A stretch of 64,000 nucleotides of DNA from Pinibacter soli (lineage in GTDB: Bacteria > Bacteroidota > Bacteroidia > Chitinophagales > Chitinophagaceae), in NCBI RefSeq assembly GCF_029961145.1, contig NZ_JASBRG010000005.1, positions 248,001 to 312,000 on the forward strand, written 5' to 3'. The notes beneath the pieces are model-generated. The model made no database searches and had not been told where the DNA came from. It saw nothing but the letters and a program-made list of their open reading frames with translations. The translations under genes were made by a program, and so were the position numbers. Below, one piece after another: positions 33,127 through 41,858 of this stretch (its first letter is position 1; every line of letters begins with the position of its first letter).

Positions 33127-34941
33127 TTATGGAGTCGCCCATCCTGGATTCTGCACCAGCTTCTTGTTGCGCGAAAGGTCATCCATCGGAAGCGGAGAGA
33201 GATAATCTCTGCCTGCATTGAATGTGTATCCGGCAGGTAAAGTAGCCTGATACGGATCAACATAGCCATTAGCATCCACTTTTACGCTGGGCTTAGTAGT
33301 ATATGGAGCATAGTCAGCCATAACAAGTTTAAAACCTCTCGGACGGCTGCCATTAAATAGTGCATGTGCTCTCCATCTTTTCCAGTCACCACTTCTGAAA
33401 CCTTCACCGGCTAATTCAACCCTGCGTTCTTGTCTCACAATCGCCAAAGCATCTGGTATGGCATAGCCATAATTAGGCCAGTTTGCTGTTACCGTAGGTT
33501 TCACACTTGTTAAGGTAGGCATGCCCACACGTTGACGAAGTACATCAATATTGTCAGAAAGATCGGGGTAGTTTCCATTCAATTCAACATACGCTTCCGC
33601 ATAGTTAAGCATTAACTCAGGCAGTCTGAAAGAAATACCTGCAATCTCAGGATCAATATAGTTGCCTGATAATGTAGAACTAGGGTTATGTGCTTTCTTT
33701 GGTGCAAATCCGGTTATGGTATTATTGCCTATAGTAGGGTTATGCATCTGAGGCACTCTGAACGTGGAGTCCTTATAACCTAAAGTATTATTATTGAGCA
33801 AATCACCCGGTATAAATACAGACTGTTTGAATCTAGGGTCAAGAAGGCCTGCCATTTGAGTTAAAGATGCAGCACCCTTTGTAGTGATTACATTTACAGT
33901 ATCTGTAATATCGATGTATGTTCCATCTTTTTTCAGGTAGCTCTTTACCATATCCAAAGAGTATGAACATCCGCCATAACCATATAACCATACAATATAA
34001 CCTACCTGGTTGGTTACATTCAGTGCCTGCGAATAGTTCTTGCTCAAGGTAACTTCGGGGATAGTTTTATAATCAAACTGACCAAACAAATTGTAATAAG
34101 CCGTTTGTGTTCCACCGGTAGAATATAAGTTAGCCGTGGTTATAGTGCCAAACAATGTTTTATACTGGGTGAATGCGTCTATAGCTTTTTGGAATAACTT
34201 ATTGGCATTTACGCTTGAAGCCGAAGGTGTTCCGGCGTGGTATTTAGCCCAGGTTGCTTCAAACAATGCCACACGTGATTTATAGATAAGCGCTGTTTCT
34301 TTATTGAGCCTGTTTACGCCAGTTGTTGCTCTTACGTTCAGATACTTGATTGAGCTATCGAGGAGATTCATAATGGAATCTACCACCATGCTTCTCGGAT
34401 CTCTGGCTTTATACAATTGTACAGAATCTGAAGGCGATAGTACATGTGAATACCAAGGCACATCACCAAACGCTGCCACCAGGCCCTCATACCTTAATGC
34501 TTTCAAAAAGCAGGCTTCTCCAAATGTCTGTTGATACTGTGCAAATGGTGCAGGGCATTTTTGATAGTTATCGAAAAACGTATTGATTTGTCGTATAGCT
34601 GTAAAGCCGGACACCCATGCTCCCCCTGTAGGAGGAGTAACGGAATTTTGGCCATTCATAAACGCGTTATAATTTGTGGCAAAAACCATATTGTCCGAGA
34701 CCTGGTCATCTGTATAGTAGCCCATCCCTGATGAAGATAGTTGTCCCGGTAACCAATCATATAGGCCTACAATATAGGCATCCAGTTCCTGAGGAGTTTT
34801 CCAAAATTCAGGTGTAGATATCTGGTCCAGTGGAACATTATTCAAAAACTTCTTACAGGAACCCAGCGAACCGATTAAGAAGACAGAAGCCCCCCAGATG
34901 AGGGATCTTCTGATATATTTTTTTATCAATTTATTATTCAT
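33127..34941 (-). CDS. SusD/RagB family nutrient-binding outer membrane lipoprotein (first PUL)
   Basis: 604 residues. Lipoprotein signal MNNKLIKKYIRRSLIWGASV... with lipobox GSLGSC (Cys near residue 29). SusD-like features: N-terminal CKKFLNNVPLDQIS, the TPR-rich middle (EACFLKALRYEGLVAAFGDVPWY), and the C-terminal RQERRVELAGEGFRSGDWKRW with a final SPLPMDDLSRNKKLVQNPGW. The protein caps the SusC barrel on the cell surface and binds the glycan. It starts 20 bp after the SusC stop codon, so the pair is co-transcribed from the operator-bearing SusC promoter. Confidence 0.95.
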   Translation of the reverse strand: MNNKLIKKYIRRSLIWGASVFLIGSLGSCKKFLNNVPLDQISTPEFWKTPQELDAYIVGLYDWLPGQLSSSGMGYYTDDQVSDNMVFATNYNAFMNGQNSVTPPTGGAWVSGFTAIRQINTFFDNYQKCPAPFAQYQQTFGEACFLKALRYEGLVAAFGDVPWYSHVLSPSDSVQLYKARDPRSMVVDSIMNLLDSSIKYLNVRATTGVNRLNKETALIYKSRVALFEATWAKYHAGTPSASSVNANKLFQKAIDAFTQYKTLFGTITTANLYSTGGTQTAYYNLFGQFDYKTIPEVTLSKNYSQALNVTNQVGYIVWLYGYGGCSYSLDMVKSYLKKDGTYIDITDTVNVITTKGAASLTQMAGLLDPRFKQSVFIPGDLLNNNTLGYKDSTFRVPQMHNPTIGNNTITGFAPKKAHNPSSTLSGNYIDPEIAGISFRLPELMLNYAEAYVELNGNYPDLSDNIDVLRQRVGMPTLTSVKPTVTANWPNYGYAIPDALAIVRQERRVELAGEGFRSGDWKRWRAHALFNGSRPRGFKLVMADYAPYTTKPSVKVDANGYVDPYQATLPAGYTFNAGRDYLSPLPMDDLSRNKKLVQNPGWATP

Positions 34942-34961
34942 GATTTATTTTAATTTATTTA

Positions 34962-37900
34962 TTAAAACCCAAGGTTTACACCAAATGAGTATGTTGCCTG
35001 CTCCGGATACATCTGACCTCCATTCACGAACTCAGGATCGATGTAATTAGGCAGCTTCGACAACACTGCGATGTTCTCTGCCGAGAAATAAAAGCGACAA
35101 GTCTGAACCTTCACATGGGTTAACCACTGATTTGGTAAGGTATAGGTTGCCATTACGTTTTTCAAGCGCACATAGGCACCACTAACCATATACCTGGTAT
35201 TGGTTTGGAAGTTTTTGGCACCTTGGCCACTTGAATTGTACGGCCTTGGGAAATAAGCGTCTACATTTTGGCCTAACAGGGCAAGAAGTCTTGGGTTGCT
35301 ATTGGCATCTCTATAATAGTCCAATTGTTTTCCTTGATATATACCTGTTCCAATCGAACTACCGGTGTACATATTTCCCCAATAAAAGTAACTGCTTCCC
35401 ATAAACAAGTCTTGCTTGCCTACACCTTGAAGGAATACAGAAACATCTAAACGGCCAGCTTTCGGCAAACTATAACCTGTTCCGAAATTGAAACCGAATC
35501 GGTAACGAGGAGTACTGTTTCCAATCTTGCGAAGGTCGCCATGGCTTCCAACGGTTGAAGCACCCGGAGAGATTAACTTGTCTCCATCGAGGTCCTCATA
35601 CTTCACGTCACCGGAAAACCATTGGGCATTTATTTTACTCTGACTAATGTTTGGTTGTTGTGCTGTGATTTTAGTAGGATCAGGAAAATCATTTTGGTTC
35701 AGCAAACGATTAGAAGTGTATCCCCAGATCTCACCAAATTGTTTGCCCACATACCATCCGCTAAGCAGGGGATCACCTGTAACATTGTACTTGGTTACAT
35801 GCGACATCGCATCCGACAAGCTAAGTCCAACATTGTAGTCCCAATTTTTGTTGATATGATCGTGCCAGTTCATCTGCAATTCCCAACCTTTGGTAACAAA
35901 CTCAGCATTGTTTACAGGCGGAGCAACATCACCCAATACACTTGGTACAGGGGTAGCCGGCCCGATATTGTCCCACGACAACCTGTTAAAATAATCAAAC
36001 TCGGTACTTAAGCGGTTATTTAAGAAACCTAATTCCAGGCCAAAGTCAGCCGTGGTAAATTTCTCCCAGGTACGGTCCATATTCAATATGCCAGGCATAT
36101 TAACATAAGGCAAACGTGCACCATTGAATATCCATGGTGACTGGGCAAATCCTTGCATAGTAGATATATGCGGATATCCTGACTGAGCCTGGTTACCTAC
36201 AGTACCATAAGATGCTCTTAATTTCGCACGATTAACTATTGGTTCTATGGATTTCCAAAACTTTTCGCTACTTATATTCCAACCTGCAGATGCCGAAGGG
36301 AAGAAACCCCAGCGCTTATCGGCTGCATAACGGCCGGAACCATCGTATCGTCCGTTTACCTCAAGCAGGTATTTATTGTCGTAATTGTAGTTAAACCTTC
36401 CAAATACACCTACAACCGTTCCATCACTTATTGCATCAGTAAGTGATGGAGCTGTTCCATACGCTGTAGCGATAGAAGTCATATCGGGAACGTAAAGATT
36501 CAAGTTAGAACCGGACAAGGTTTTCGCTTTGGTCTCTTCAGCCTGGCTACCAGCCTGAATTCTGAAATTATGTTTTCCCAGGCTATGTTCATAAGCGGCA
36601 TATGCCTGTAAGGTCCAGTACGTACCTAAAGCAGTTGATTTAGCGATTGAAGACACATCCGTAAATTGAACCAGGTTCAGCGCTCCGTTAGGTGCTATTT
36701 CATAAACAGGTTTCCGGAGCGTCTGGTTATCGTTCAAAGCCACACGATAAGTACCATCAGCATGTACCGTCAATCCTTTCGCAAGATTAAGATCCAGTCC
36801 TAATATATTATCCAGAAGATGTCCTGTATTATTAGAATTACCCCCTTCCATTGCCGGAAGAATCTGCGATAGAGCGCTATATTGTCCCGTAGTATTTTTT
36901 ACCGGAATGGTTGGCCATCCGCCATAAGCAAATTGATAGAACCTGTTTCTATCGTTATTCACTCCTGTTGGAGCTAATGTATTGGCCAGTGAATAACGCG
37001 TACGATAGCTCAACTTTATCCAGTCATTTACCTGTGTAACTAATCCGGCATTGAGATTAACACGTTTATACTTGTCTATATCTTGTATAAAATTAAAAAC
37101 CCCCGGTTGGTTCACATAAGCGAGAGAAAAAAAGTAACTAGTCTTATCACTTCCTCCTTTTACAGATATCTCATGCTGCTGGCGAAACGACTTCTTGAAC
37201 AATATATCAAACCAATCATTGTTATTAGCTGTCACTGCGGCACTACTCCATGCAAGGCCATTGTTAGGATTCAATTGTGCAAGGGTATATTTTCCCGGAT
37301 TATTTACATTATCCTGAATCAAATCCAAAGTGGCTGTTGAGAAAAAGTCAGCAGCTCCGCTATTTGCCTGCGCCTGATTTCTGGAGAGCGCAAAAGTATA
37401 TGAGTCTACAGTGTGAGGCGTTCTCACATTTTCAACATTTGCAAAGTTCCCATTGTACGTAAAGGAAGGCTTTTCATTTTTCTTACCCATTTTAGTAGTA
37501 ACCACTAACACACCGAAAGCAGCTTTGGCGCCATATATAGCAGACGATGCAGCATCCTTCAATACAGATATGCTTTCGATAGCATTTGGATTCAGCAAGT
37601 TAAGGTCACCCACACCTGCAGGAATACCATCAATGACCACCAATGGAGGAGTGGTTCCACCTAAAAGAGCTTGACCTCTGATCTGCATGGTGGGACTTGA
37701 GCCAGGGGTGTTGCCACCTGCCGGCGTGCTGAATACGATACTGGGAGCCGTACCTTGTAATAGAGCGCTCGTGCTTGTTACAGGACGGTTTTCCAATTGT
37801 TTGGCGCTGATCGTTTCAATCGCACCTGTCATGTTGATTTTCTTTTGAGTACCATAGCCCACTACAACTACGTCATCGAGGCTTTTGTCGGCAAGCGTCA

Positions 37901-38192
37901 ATTGTGTGCTAATGCTCGACTGTGATGTACCGACTTTAATTTCTTTACTGGAGTAACCGGTGAAAGACAAAATCAGTGTTGCGTTTTTGTCAACGGCGAT
38001 TGAGTAATTACCCGTTTCATCCGTAGTACTGCCGGTTTTGGTTCCTTTGACCATCACGTTTACCCCTTTTAAAGGCTGACCGTTCTGATCTTTTACCGTA
38101 CCGGTAATGGTTCGGGTCTGGGCCATGGCAGCAGCGCCCAGAAGGAGTGTTAGTGAGAATGCCAATAGGCATTTTTTGGCTTGTAGCTTCAT
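34962..38192 (-). CDS. SusC/RagA family TonB-linked outer membrane protein (first PUL)
   Basis: About 1076 residues from the ATG at 38192 (MKLQAKKCLLAFSLTLLLGAAAMAQ, signal peptide). It begins with a CarboxypepD_reg-like domain (ITGTVKDQNGQPLKGVNVMVKGTKTG), followed by the TonB-box/plug region (VVVGYGTQKKINMTGAIE, VVIDGIPAGVGD, IESISVLKDAASSAIYGAKAAFGVLVV) and the beta-barrel ending SFGVNLGF with the terminal Phe. It imports oligosaccharides with the SusD partner, powered by TonB-ExbBD. No STN domain is present, so control is not through FecR. The promoter carries the direct-repeat operator (38223-38285), consistent with regulation by the XylR-like protein. Confidence 0.96.
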   Translation of the reverse strand: MKLQAKKCLLAFSLTLLLGAAAMAQTRTITGTVKDQNGQPLKGVNVMVKGTKTGSTTDETGNYSIAVDKNATLILSFTGYSSKEIKVGTSQSSISTQLTLADKSLDDVVVVGYGTQKKINMTGAIETISAKQLENRPVTSTSALLQGTAPSIVFSTPAGGNTPGSSPTMQIRGQALLGGTTPPLVVIDGIPAGVGDLNLLNPNAIESISVLKDAASSAIYGAKAAFGVLVVTTKMGKKNEKPSFTYNGNFANVENVRTPHTVDSYTFALSRNQAQANSGAADFFSTATLDLIQDNVNNPGKYTLAQLNPNNGLAWSSAAVTANNNDWFDILFKKSFRQQHEISVKGGSDKTSYFFSLAYVNQPGVFNFIQDIDKYKRVNLNAGLVTQVNDWIKLSYRTRYSLANTLAPTGVNNDRNRFYQFAYGGWPTIPVKNTTGQYSALSQILPAMEGGNSNNTGHLLDNILGLDLNLAKGLTVHADGTYRVALNDNQTLRKPVYEIAPNGALNLVQFTDVSSIAKSTALGTYWTLQAYAAYEHSLGKHNFRIQAGSQAEETKAKTLSGSNLNLYVPDMTSIATAYGTAPSLTDAISDGTVVGVFGRFNYNYDNKYLLEVNGRYDGSGRYAADKRWGFFPSASAGWNISSEKFWKSIEPIVNRAKLRASYGTVGNQAQSGYPHISTMQGFAQSPWIFNGARLPYVNMPGILNMDRTWEKFTTADFGLELGFLNNRLSTEFDYFNRLSWDNIGPATPVPSVLGDVAPPVNNAEFVTKGWELQMNWHDHINKNWDYNVGLSLSDAMSHVTKYNVTGDPLLSGWYVGKQFGEIWGYTSNRLLNQNDFPDPTKITAQQPNISQSKINAQWFSGDVKYEDLDGDKLISPGASTVGSHGDLRKIGNSTPRYRFGFNFGTGYSLPKAGRLDVSVFLQGVGKQDLFMGSSYFYWGNMYTGSSIGTGIYQGKQLDYYRDANSNPRLLALLGQNVDAYFPRPYNSSGQGAKNFQTNTRYMVSGAYVRLKNVMATYTLPNQWLTHVKVQTCRFYFSAENIAVLSKLPNYIDPEFVNGGQMYPEQATYSFGVNLGF

Positions 38193-38222
38193 CGTTAGTT
38201 TAGTTTTAATCGAAGAATGGCA

Positions 38223-38285
38223 GCAAAATAGTGCAAAATGATGGGGGGACTTTAGCGGTTTGCGAAAAAAAAACGTCATTTTACG
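38223..38285 (-). promoter_or_regulatory. XylR-type direct-repeat operator and -7 box upstream of SusC
   Basis: Minus strand: CGTAAAATGAC (38285-38275), T-rich spacer, CGCAAACCGCT (38264-38254), 21 bp apart. The -7 box TATTTTGC is at 38230-38223, placing the transcription start about 25 nt before the SusC ATG. The proximal half-site would overlap the -33 region, as in class II activation. Confidence 0.8.
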
Positions 38286-38598
38286 AACTCCGTTAAAAAG
38301 TCTTCTTCTACTAGGTAAATTGCTATTGGACGCGGAAAAAAGACCATTTTGGTGTTAGAAAAGCCGATGATGCGCCTAAATGCTTTGCAGCAGAATGTGC
38401 GAATTGCGAATTGCAAAAAACAACTGACCAATTAGTTATTTTGAAGGACAAATACCAAGGCCCACTTTGTAATCAAAACACCAGAAAGAACTATCCGGAC
38501 ACGTGCCCGAAGACGTCCATCAGTAGCGCGATTTTCAACTTCTCCTTCAAAAGATATTATCAAACTAACAAAAAGTTTTGTGAATAGAAATTAAATCG
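38286..38598. other. intergenic region between SusC and arsR
   Basis: Divergent spacer without a supported gene. One plus-strand frame (38315-38587) is open for 90 codons and Cys-rich but has no start codon. The right end holds a TTTG (38577-38580) that could be the -33 element of arsR. Confidence 0.5.
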
Positions 38599-38614
38599 TA
38601 ATATTGCAATATTA
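38577..38614 (+). promoter_or_regulatory. arsR promoter and ArsR operator overlapping the start codon
   Basis: TTTG (38577-38580), 18 bp, then TAATATTG (38599-38606) fit a Bacteroidota -33/-7 pair. The -7 box is the left half of the perfect palindrome TAATATTGCAATATTA (38599-38614), whose last A is the first base of the arsR ATG. ArsR bound here would block RNA polymerase. The predicted transcription start falls on or next to the ATG. Confidence 0.7.
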
Positions 38615-38943
38615 TGGGAGCTACCAAATCAGATTTATTTACAAAGCAGCAGAATGATATTGCGAACATGGCAAAAGCAATTGCCCATCCGGCGAGGATC
38701 GCAATTCTTCAATATCTGGTAAAAAAGAATGCTTGTGTATGTGGAGACCTTGTTGACGAATTGGGACTTGCACAAGCAACCACATCGCAACACCTGAAGG
38801 AACTGAAAAATGCGGGAATTATTAAAGGAGCGATCGAGGGGGTAAGTGTTTGCTATTGCATTAACGCAAAGGTCTGGAAACAATATAAAGAGCTTTTTTC
38901 AGCGTTCTTTAAAGACGTAGACAACAGTAATAGTTGTTGTTAA
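38614..38943 (+). CDS. arsR: ArsR family arsenic-responsive repressor
   Basis: 109 residues, winged-helix dimer. HPARIAILQYL is followed by the metal site CVCGD (C41, C43) at the start of the recognition region, the pattern of As(III)-sensing ArsR proteins, then the DNA-recognition helix QATTSQHLKELKNAGI. The C-terminus ends NSNSCC, offering further thiols. Without arsenite it represses the ars operon; As(III) binding releases it. It heads the operon arsR-arsM-acr3-metallophosphatase. Its operator overlaps the start codon, and a second copy precedes arsM. Confidence 0.93.
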   Translation: MGATKSDLFTKQQNDIANMAKAIAHPARIAILQYLVKKNACVCGDLVDELGLAQATTSQHLKELKNAGIIKGAIEGVSVCYCINAKVWKQYKELFSAFFKDVDNSNSCC

Positions 38944-38960
38944 AATTTTTTGCCTAATTA

Positions 38961-38980
38961 TATCGCAATATTGCAATAAA
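38961..38980 (+). promoter_or_regulatory. second ArsR operator, before arsM
   Basis: TCGCAATATTGCAATA contains GCAATATTGC, a 10-bp palindrome, and shares the TATTGCAATA core with the arsR operator (38602-38611 and 38969-38978). It lies 17 bp before the arsM start, in the 53-bp arsR-arsM gap. Confidence 0.65.
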
Positions 38981-38996
38981 CCAAAATATAAACTTT

Positions 38997-39839
38997 ATGT
39001 CAGAACATCAAAATGTCAAAGACATGGTAAAAGCAAAGTACAGTGAAATTGCTTTACAAGATAAGGCCGATAACCAGGCATCCTGTTGCGGGGCCAGTTG
39101 TTGCTCAACAGAAGTGTACAACATCATGAGTGATGATTATTTGCAGATGGAAGGTTACAACCCCGATGCGGACCTTGGCCTTGGATGCGGATTGCCTACA
39201 CAATTTGCCAAGATTAAGAAAGGAGACGTTGTTATTGATCTCGGAAGCGGCGCAGGCAACGATTGCTTTATTGCCCGTCATGAAACCGGGGAAACCGGAA
39301 AAGTAATTGGAATTGACTTCACTCCTGCTATGATTGAAAGAGCCCGCACAAATGCTGAAGTTCGAGGCTTCAACAATGTGGAGTTCCGCCAGGGAGATAT
39401 TGAAAAAATGCCTGTAACAGCAAATGTTGCTGATGTTATAGTTAGCAATTGTGTATTAAACCTCGTTCCAAATAAAAATGCGGTTATCGGGGAAATGTAT
39501 CGTGTTTTGAAACCAGGCGGTCACTTTAGCATTTCGGATATTGTGCTTGAAGGACCCCTTCCTAAAAAAATTCAACAGGCAGCTGAAATGTATGCAGGTT
39601 GCGTTGCCGGGGCCATTCAAAAACAAGTTTACCTTGAATTGATTGAAGCAAACGGTTTCGTCAACCTAATGGTTCAGAAAGAGAAAGTAATCACCATTCC
39701 GGACGATATACTTGCGAATTATTTAACCACTGAAGAAATCGAAACCTTCAAACAAAGCAATACCGGCATTTACAGCATTACTGTATACGCAGAAAAACCA
39801 CAAGGTGAAGCTTGTTGCGCACCTGGCTGTTGCTCATAA
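38997..39839 (+). CDS. arsM: ArsM arsenite S-adenosylmethionine methyltransferase
   Basis: 280 residues, cytosolic. The SAM-binding motif is [12 protein letters not shown] (about 79-90). Three cysteines match the conserved As(III)-binding set of ArsM enzymes: C64 in GLGCGLP, C152 in SNCVLN and C202 in YAGCVAGA. Extra Cys pairs occur at both ends (SCCGASCC near 30-36 and ACCAPGCCS at the C-terminus), as in many ArsM proteins. It methylates arsenite to mono-, di- and trimethyl forms, some of which are volatile. It lies 53 bp after arsR and 19 bp before the efflux gene. Confidence 0.94.
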   Translation: MSEHQNVKDMVKAKYSEIALQDKADNQASCCGASCCSTEVYNIMSDDYLQMEGYNPDADLGLGCGLPTQFAKIKKGDVVIDLGSGAGNDCFIARHETGETGKVIGIDFTPAMIERARTNAEVRGFNNVEFRQGDIEKMPVTANVADVIVSNCVLNLVPNKNAVIGEMYRVLKPGGHFSISDIVLEGPLPKKIQQAAEMYAGCVAGAIQKQVYLELIEANGFVNLMVQKEKVITIPDDILANYLTTEEIETFKQSNTGIYSITVYAEKPQGEACCAPGCCS

Positions 39840-39858
39840 AACCAAAACAAACAACGAC

Positions 39859-40935
39859 ATGTCAACAAACAATTGTGCCCCTGCACATGAGCGCAAAAAG
39901 TTAAGCTTTTTAGACAGGTATCTCACTCTATGGATATTTTTGGCGATGGCCATTGGCGTCGCTCTTGGATATTTTATTCCGTCAGTACCTGCCAGTATCA
40001 ACGAGATGTCAAGCGGCACTACCAATATTCCTCTTGCTATAGGTTTAATATTAATGATGTATCCTCCCCTGGCAAAAGTGAAATACGAAAAGATGGGTGA
40101 AGTTTTTAAGAACACAAAGGTTTTAGGAGCGTCATTATTCCTGAACTGGGTCATTGGACCTTTTCTAATGTTTTTCCTGGCAACTTTTTTCTTGCATGAT
40201 TATCCCGAATACATGGTGGGATTGATTTTAATCGGCATTGCACGTTGTATTGCGATGGTCATTGTGTGGAACGAACTGGCTGAAGGAAGTCGCGAATATG
40301 CCGCAGGTCTCGTAGCACTCAACAGCATCTTCCAGGTGTTACTTTATAGCGTTTACGCTTATGTATTTATTACTATTCTTCCGCCGTTATTTGGGTTCAA
40401 AGGATTAACGGTAAATATTACAATCGCGGAGATTGCAAAAAGTGTTGGCGTCTATTTAGGAATACCTTTTGCCACCGGTGTTATCAGCCGCTATGCACTG
40501 ATTAAATTAAAAGGAGAAGATTGGTTCTCTAACAAATTTGTTCCGGTTATCTCTCCCATCACTTTAATTGCTCTTTTATTCACCATTGTTGTGATGTTTA
40601 GTTTAAAGGGAAAATTGATTGTACAAATTCCTATGGATGTGTTCCGCATAGCAGTTCCTCTTGTTGTGTATTTCGCCATTATGTTTCTCGTCAGCTTTTT
40701 TGTGGGCAAGCGTTTGGGTGCAGATTATTCCAAAAACGCATCCATTGCTTTCACTGCGGCAGGCAACAATTTTGAACTCGCCATTGCAGTAGCAATTGGT
40801 GTATTTGGCATCAATAGCGGACAAGCATTTGCAGGTGTCATCGGGCCTCTAGTGGAAGTGCCCGCACTAATTGCGCTTGTTAACGTAGCATTCTGGCTGC
40901 GCAAAAAATATTATTTCAAAACAGTAACTCAATAA
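39859..40935 (+). CDS. acr3: Acr3-type arsenite efflux permease
   Basis: About 358 residues from the ATG at 39859 ([27 protein letters not shown]); a start at 39805 would overlap arsM. About ten membrane helices, BASS-superfamily fold. Signature regions: [41 protein letters not shown] with the Cys essential in Acr3 proteins, and [19 protein letters not shown] near the end. It exports As(III) using the proton gradient. Often annotated arsB in older records, but it belongs to the Acr3 family. It is the third gene of the ars operon. Confidence 0.94.
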   Translation: MSTNNCAPAHERKKLSFLDRYLTLWIFLAMAIGVALGYFIPSVPASINEMSSGTTNIPLAIGLILMMYPPLAKVKYEKMGEVFKNTKVLGASLFLNWVIGPFLMFFLATFFLHDYPEYMVGLILIGIARCIAMVIVWNELAEGSREYAAGLVALNSIFQVLLYSVYAYVFITILPPLFGFKGLTVNITIAEIAKSVGVYLGIPFATGVISRYALIKLKGEDWFSNKFVPVISPITLIALLFTIVVMFSLKGKLIVQIPMDVFRIAVPLVVYFAIMFLVSFFVGKRLGADYSKNASIAFTAAGNNFELAIAVAIGVFGINSGQAFAGVIGPLVEVPALIALVNVAFWLRKKYYFKTVTQ

Positions 40936-40938
40936 GAA

Positions 40939-41712
40939 ATGAAAATTGCATTATTTAGTGACATTCATGCCAACTTACCTGCCTTAGAAGCATTTTTTAA
41001 AGACCTTGATACAAGACAAACCGATGCTGTCTATTGTCTTGGAGATTTAGTAGGCTACAATATCTGGCCCAATGAAGTAATCAACGCGATACGCAAAAGA
41101 GGAATACCAACGATCGCCGGCAACTATGATTTTGGTATTGGCAGAACCAGTAACGATTGCGGTTGCGCATATAAAACGGATGAAGAAAAAGCAAATGGAA
41201 GTGTTTCCATTTCACTCACCAACCAACTGGTGAAAGATGAAGAGAGAAAATATCTGCGTACGTTACCTGCGCATATCAAAATCGAATTTCAATTAAACAA
41301 TGATAAACTCAATTTGCTTTTGGTACATGGAAGTCCGCGAAAAATAAATGAATATCTTTTTGAAGACAGAGATGAAAAAAGTATGCTTCGAATAATGCAG
41401 GATGCAGACGCTGACATCATGTGCTTTGGTCATACGCATAAACCTTATCATCGTGTGCTACCGGCCGTTCCGGAAGAAAACCAACATTACAGACATGCGA
41501 TAAACATCGGCTCTGTAGGTAAGCCAAAAGACGGAGACAAAAGGGGTGGTTATGTTATTCTCCATATTGACGAGAACAGCAGCATCATGAATAAAGAGGC
41601 CGTAAAGGTTGAGTTCATACGATTTGACTACGACTTTGAAAAAGCAGCAAAAGCTGTTGAAGACAGCATACTGCCAAATGCTTACGCGGAAAGCTTACGA
41701 AAAGGCATTTAG
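40939..41712 (+). CDS. metallophosphatase family protein in the ars operon
   Basis: 257 residues, cytosolic. Calcineurin-like phosphoesterase motifs in order: FSDIHANLPAL (D8, H10), GDLVGYNIWP (about 34), GNYDFGIG (about 63), LLVHGSPR (about 127) and GHTHKPYH (about 154). An insert DCGCAYKTDEEK with two Cys follows the third motif. Such enzymes bind two metals and hydrolyse phosphomonoesters or diesters. It starts 3 bp after acr3 and is followed by a strong terminator, so it is part of the ars transcript. A link to arsenic is unproven; arsenylated phosphate-ester metabolites are one idea. Confidence 0.85.
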   Translation: MKIALFSDIHANLPALEAFFKDLDTRQTDAVYCLGDLVGYNIWPNEVINAIRKRGIPTIAGNYDFGIGRTSNDCGCAYKTDEEKANGSVSISLTNQLVKDEERKYLRTLPAHIKIEFQLNNDKLNLLLVHGSPRKINEYLFEDRDEKSMLRIMQDADADIMCFGHTHKPYHRVLPAVPEENQHYRHAINIGSVGKPKDGDKRGGYVILHIDENSSIMNKEAVKVEFIRFDYDFEKAAKAVEDSILPNAYAESLRKGI

Positions 41713-41731
41713 CCGTTAGCATAAAACTCAC

Positions 41732-41764
41732 AAAAAAGCCAGCAATTCAATTGCCGGCTTTTTT
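41732..41764. terminator. bidirectional terminator after the ars operon
   Basis: AAAAAAGCCAGCAATT (41732-41747) pairs with AATTGCCGGCTTTTTT (41749-41764), with one mismatch. Good A- and T-tracts on both sides serve the ars operon and the convergent GH120 gene. Confidence 0.8.
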
Positions 41765-41858
41765 ATTTTCTAACCTGACATTTCTGTACAGCAGGATTTT
41801 CTTTCTCATCAATTGAACTTCAAAAGACAAACCGAGTTTATTACTTGTTCTGCATCGC

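Noticed and set aside
38315-38587. Plus-strand frame of 90 open codons rich in Cys between SusC and arsR
   Set aside because: No start codon in frame, no recognisable family, and it overlaps the arsR promoter.
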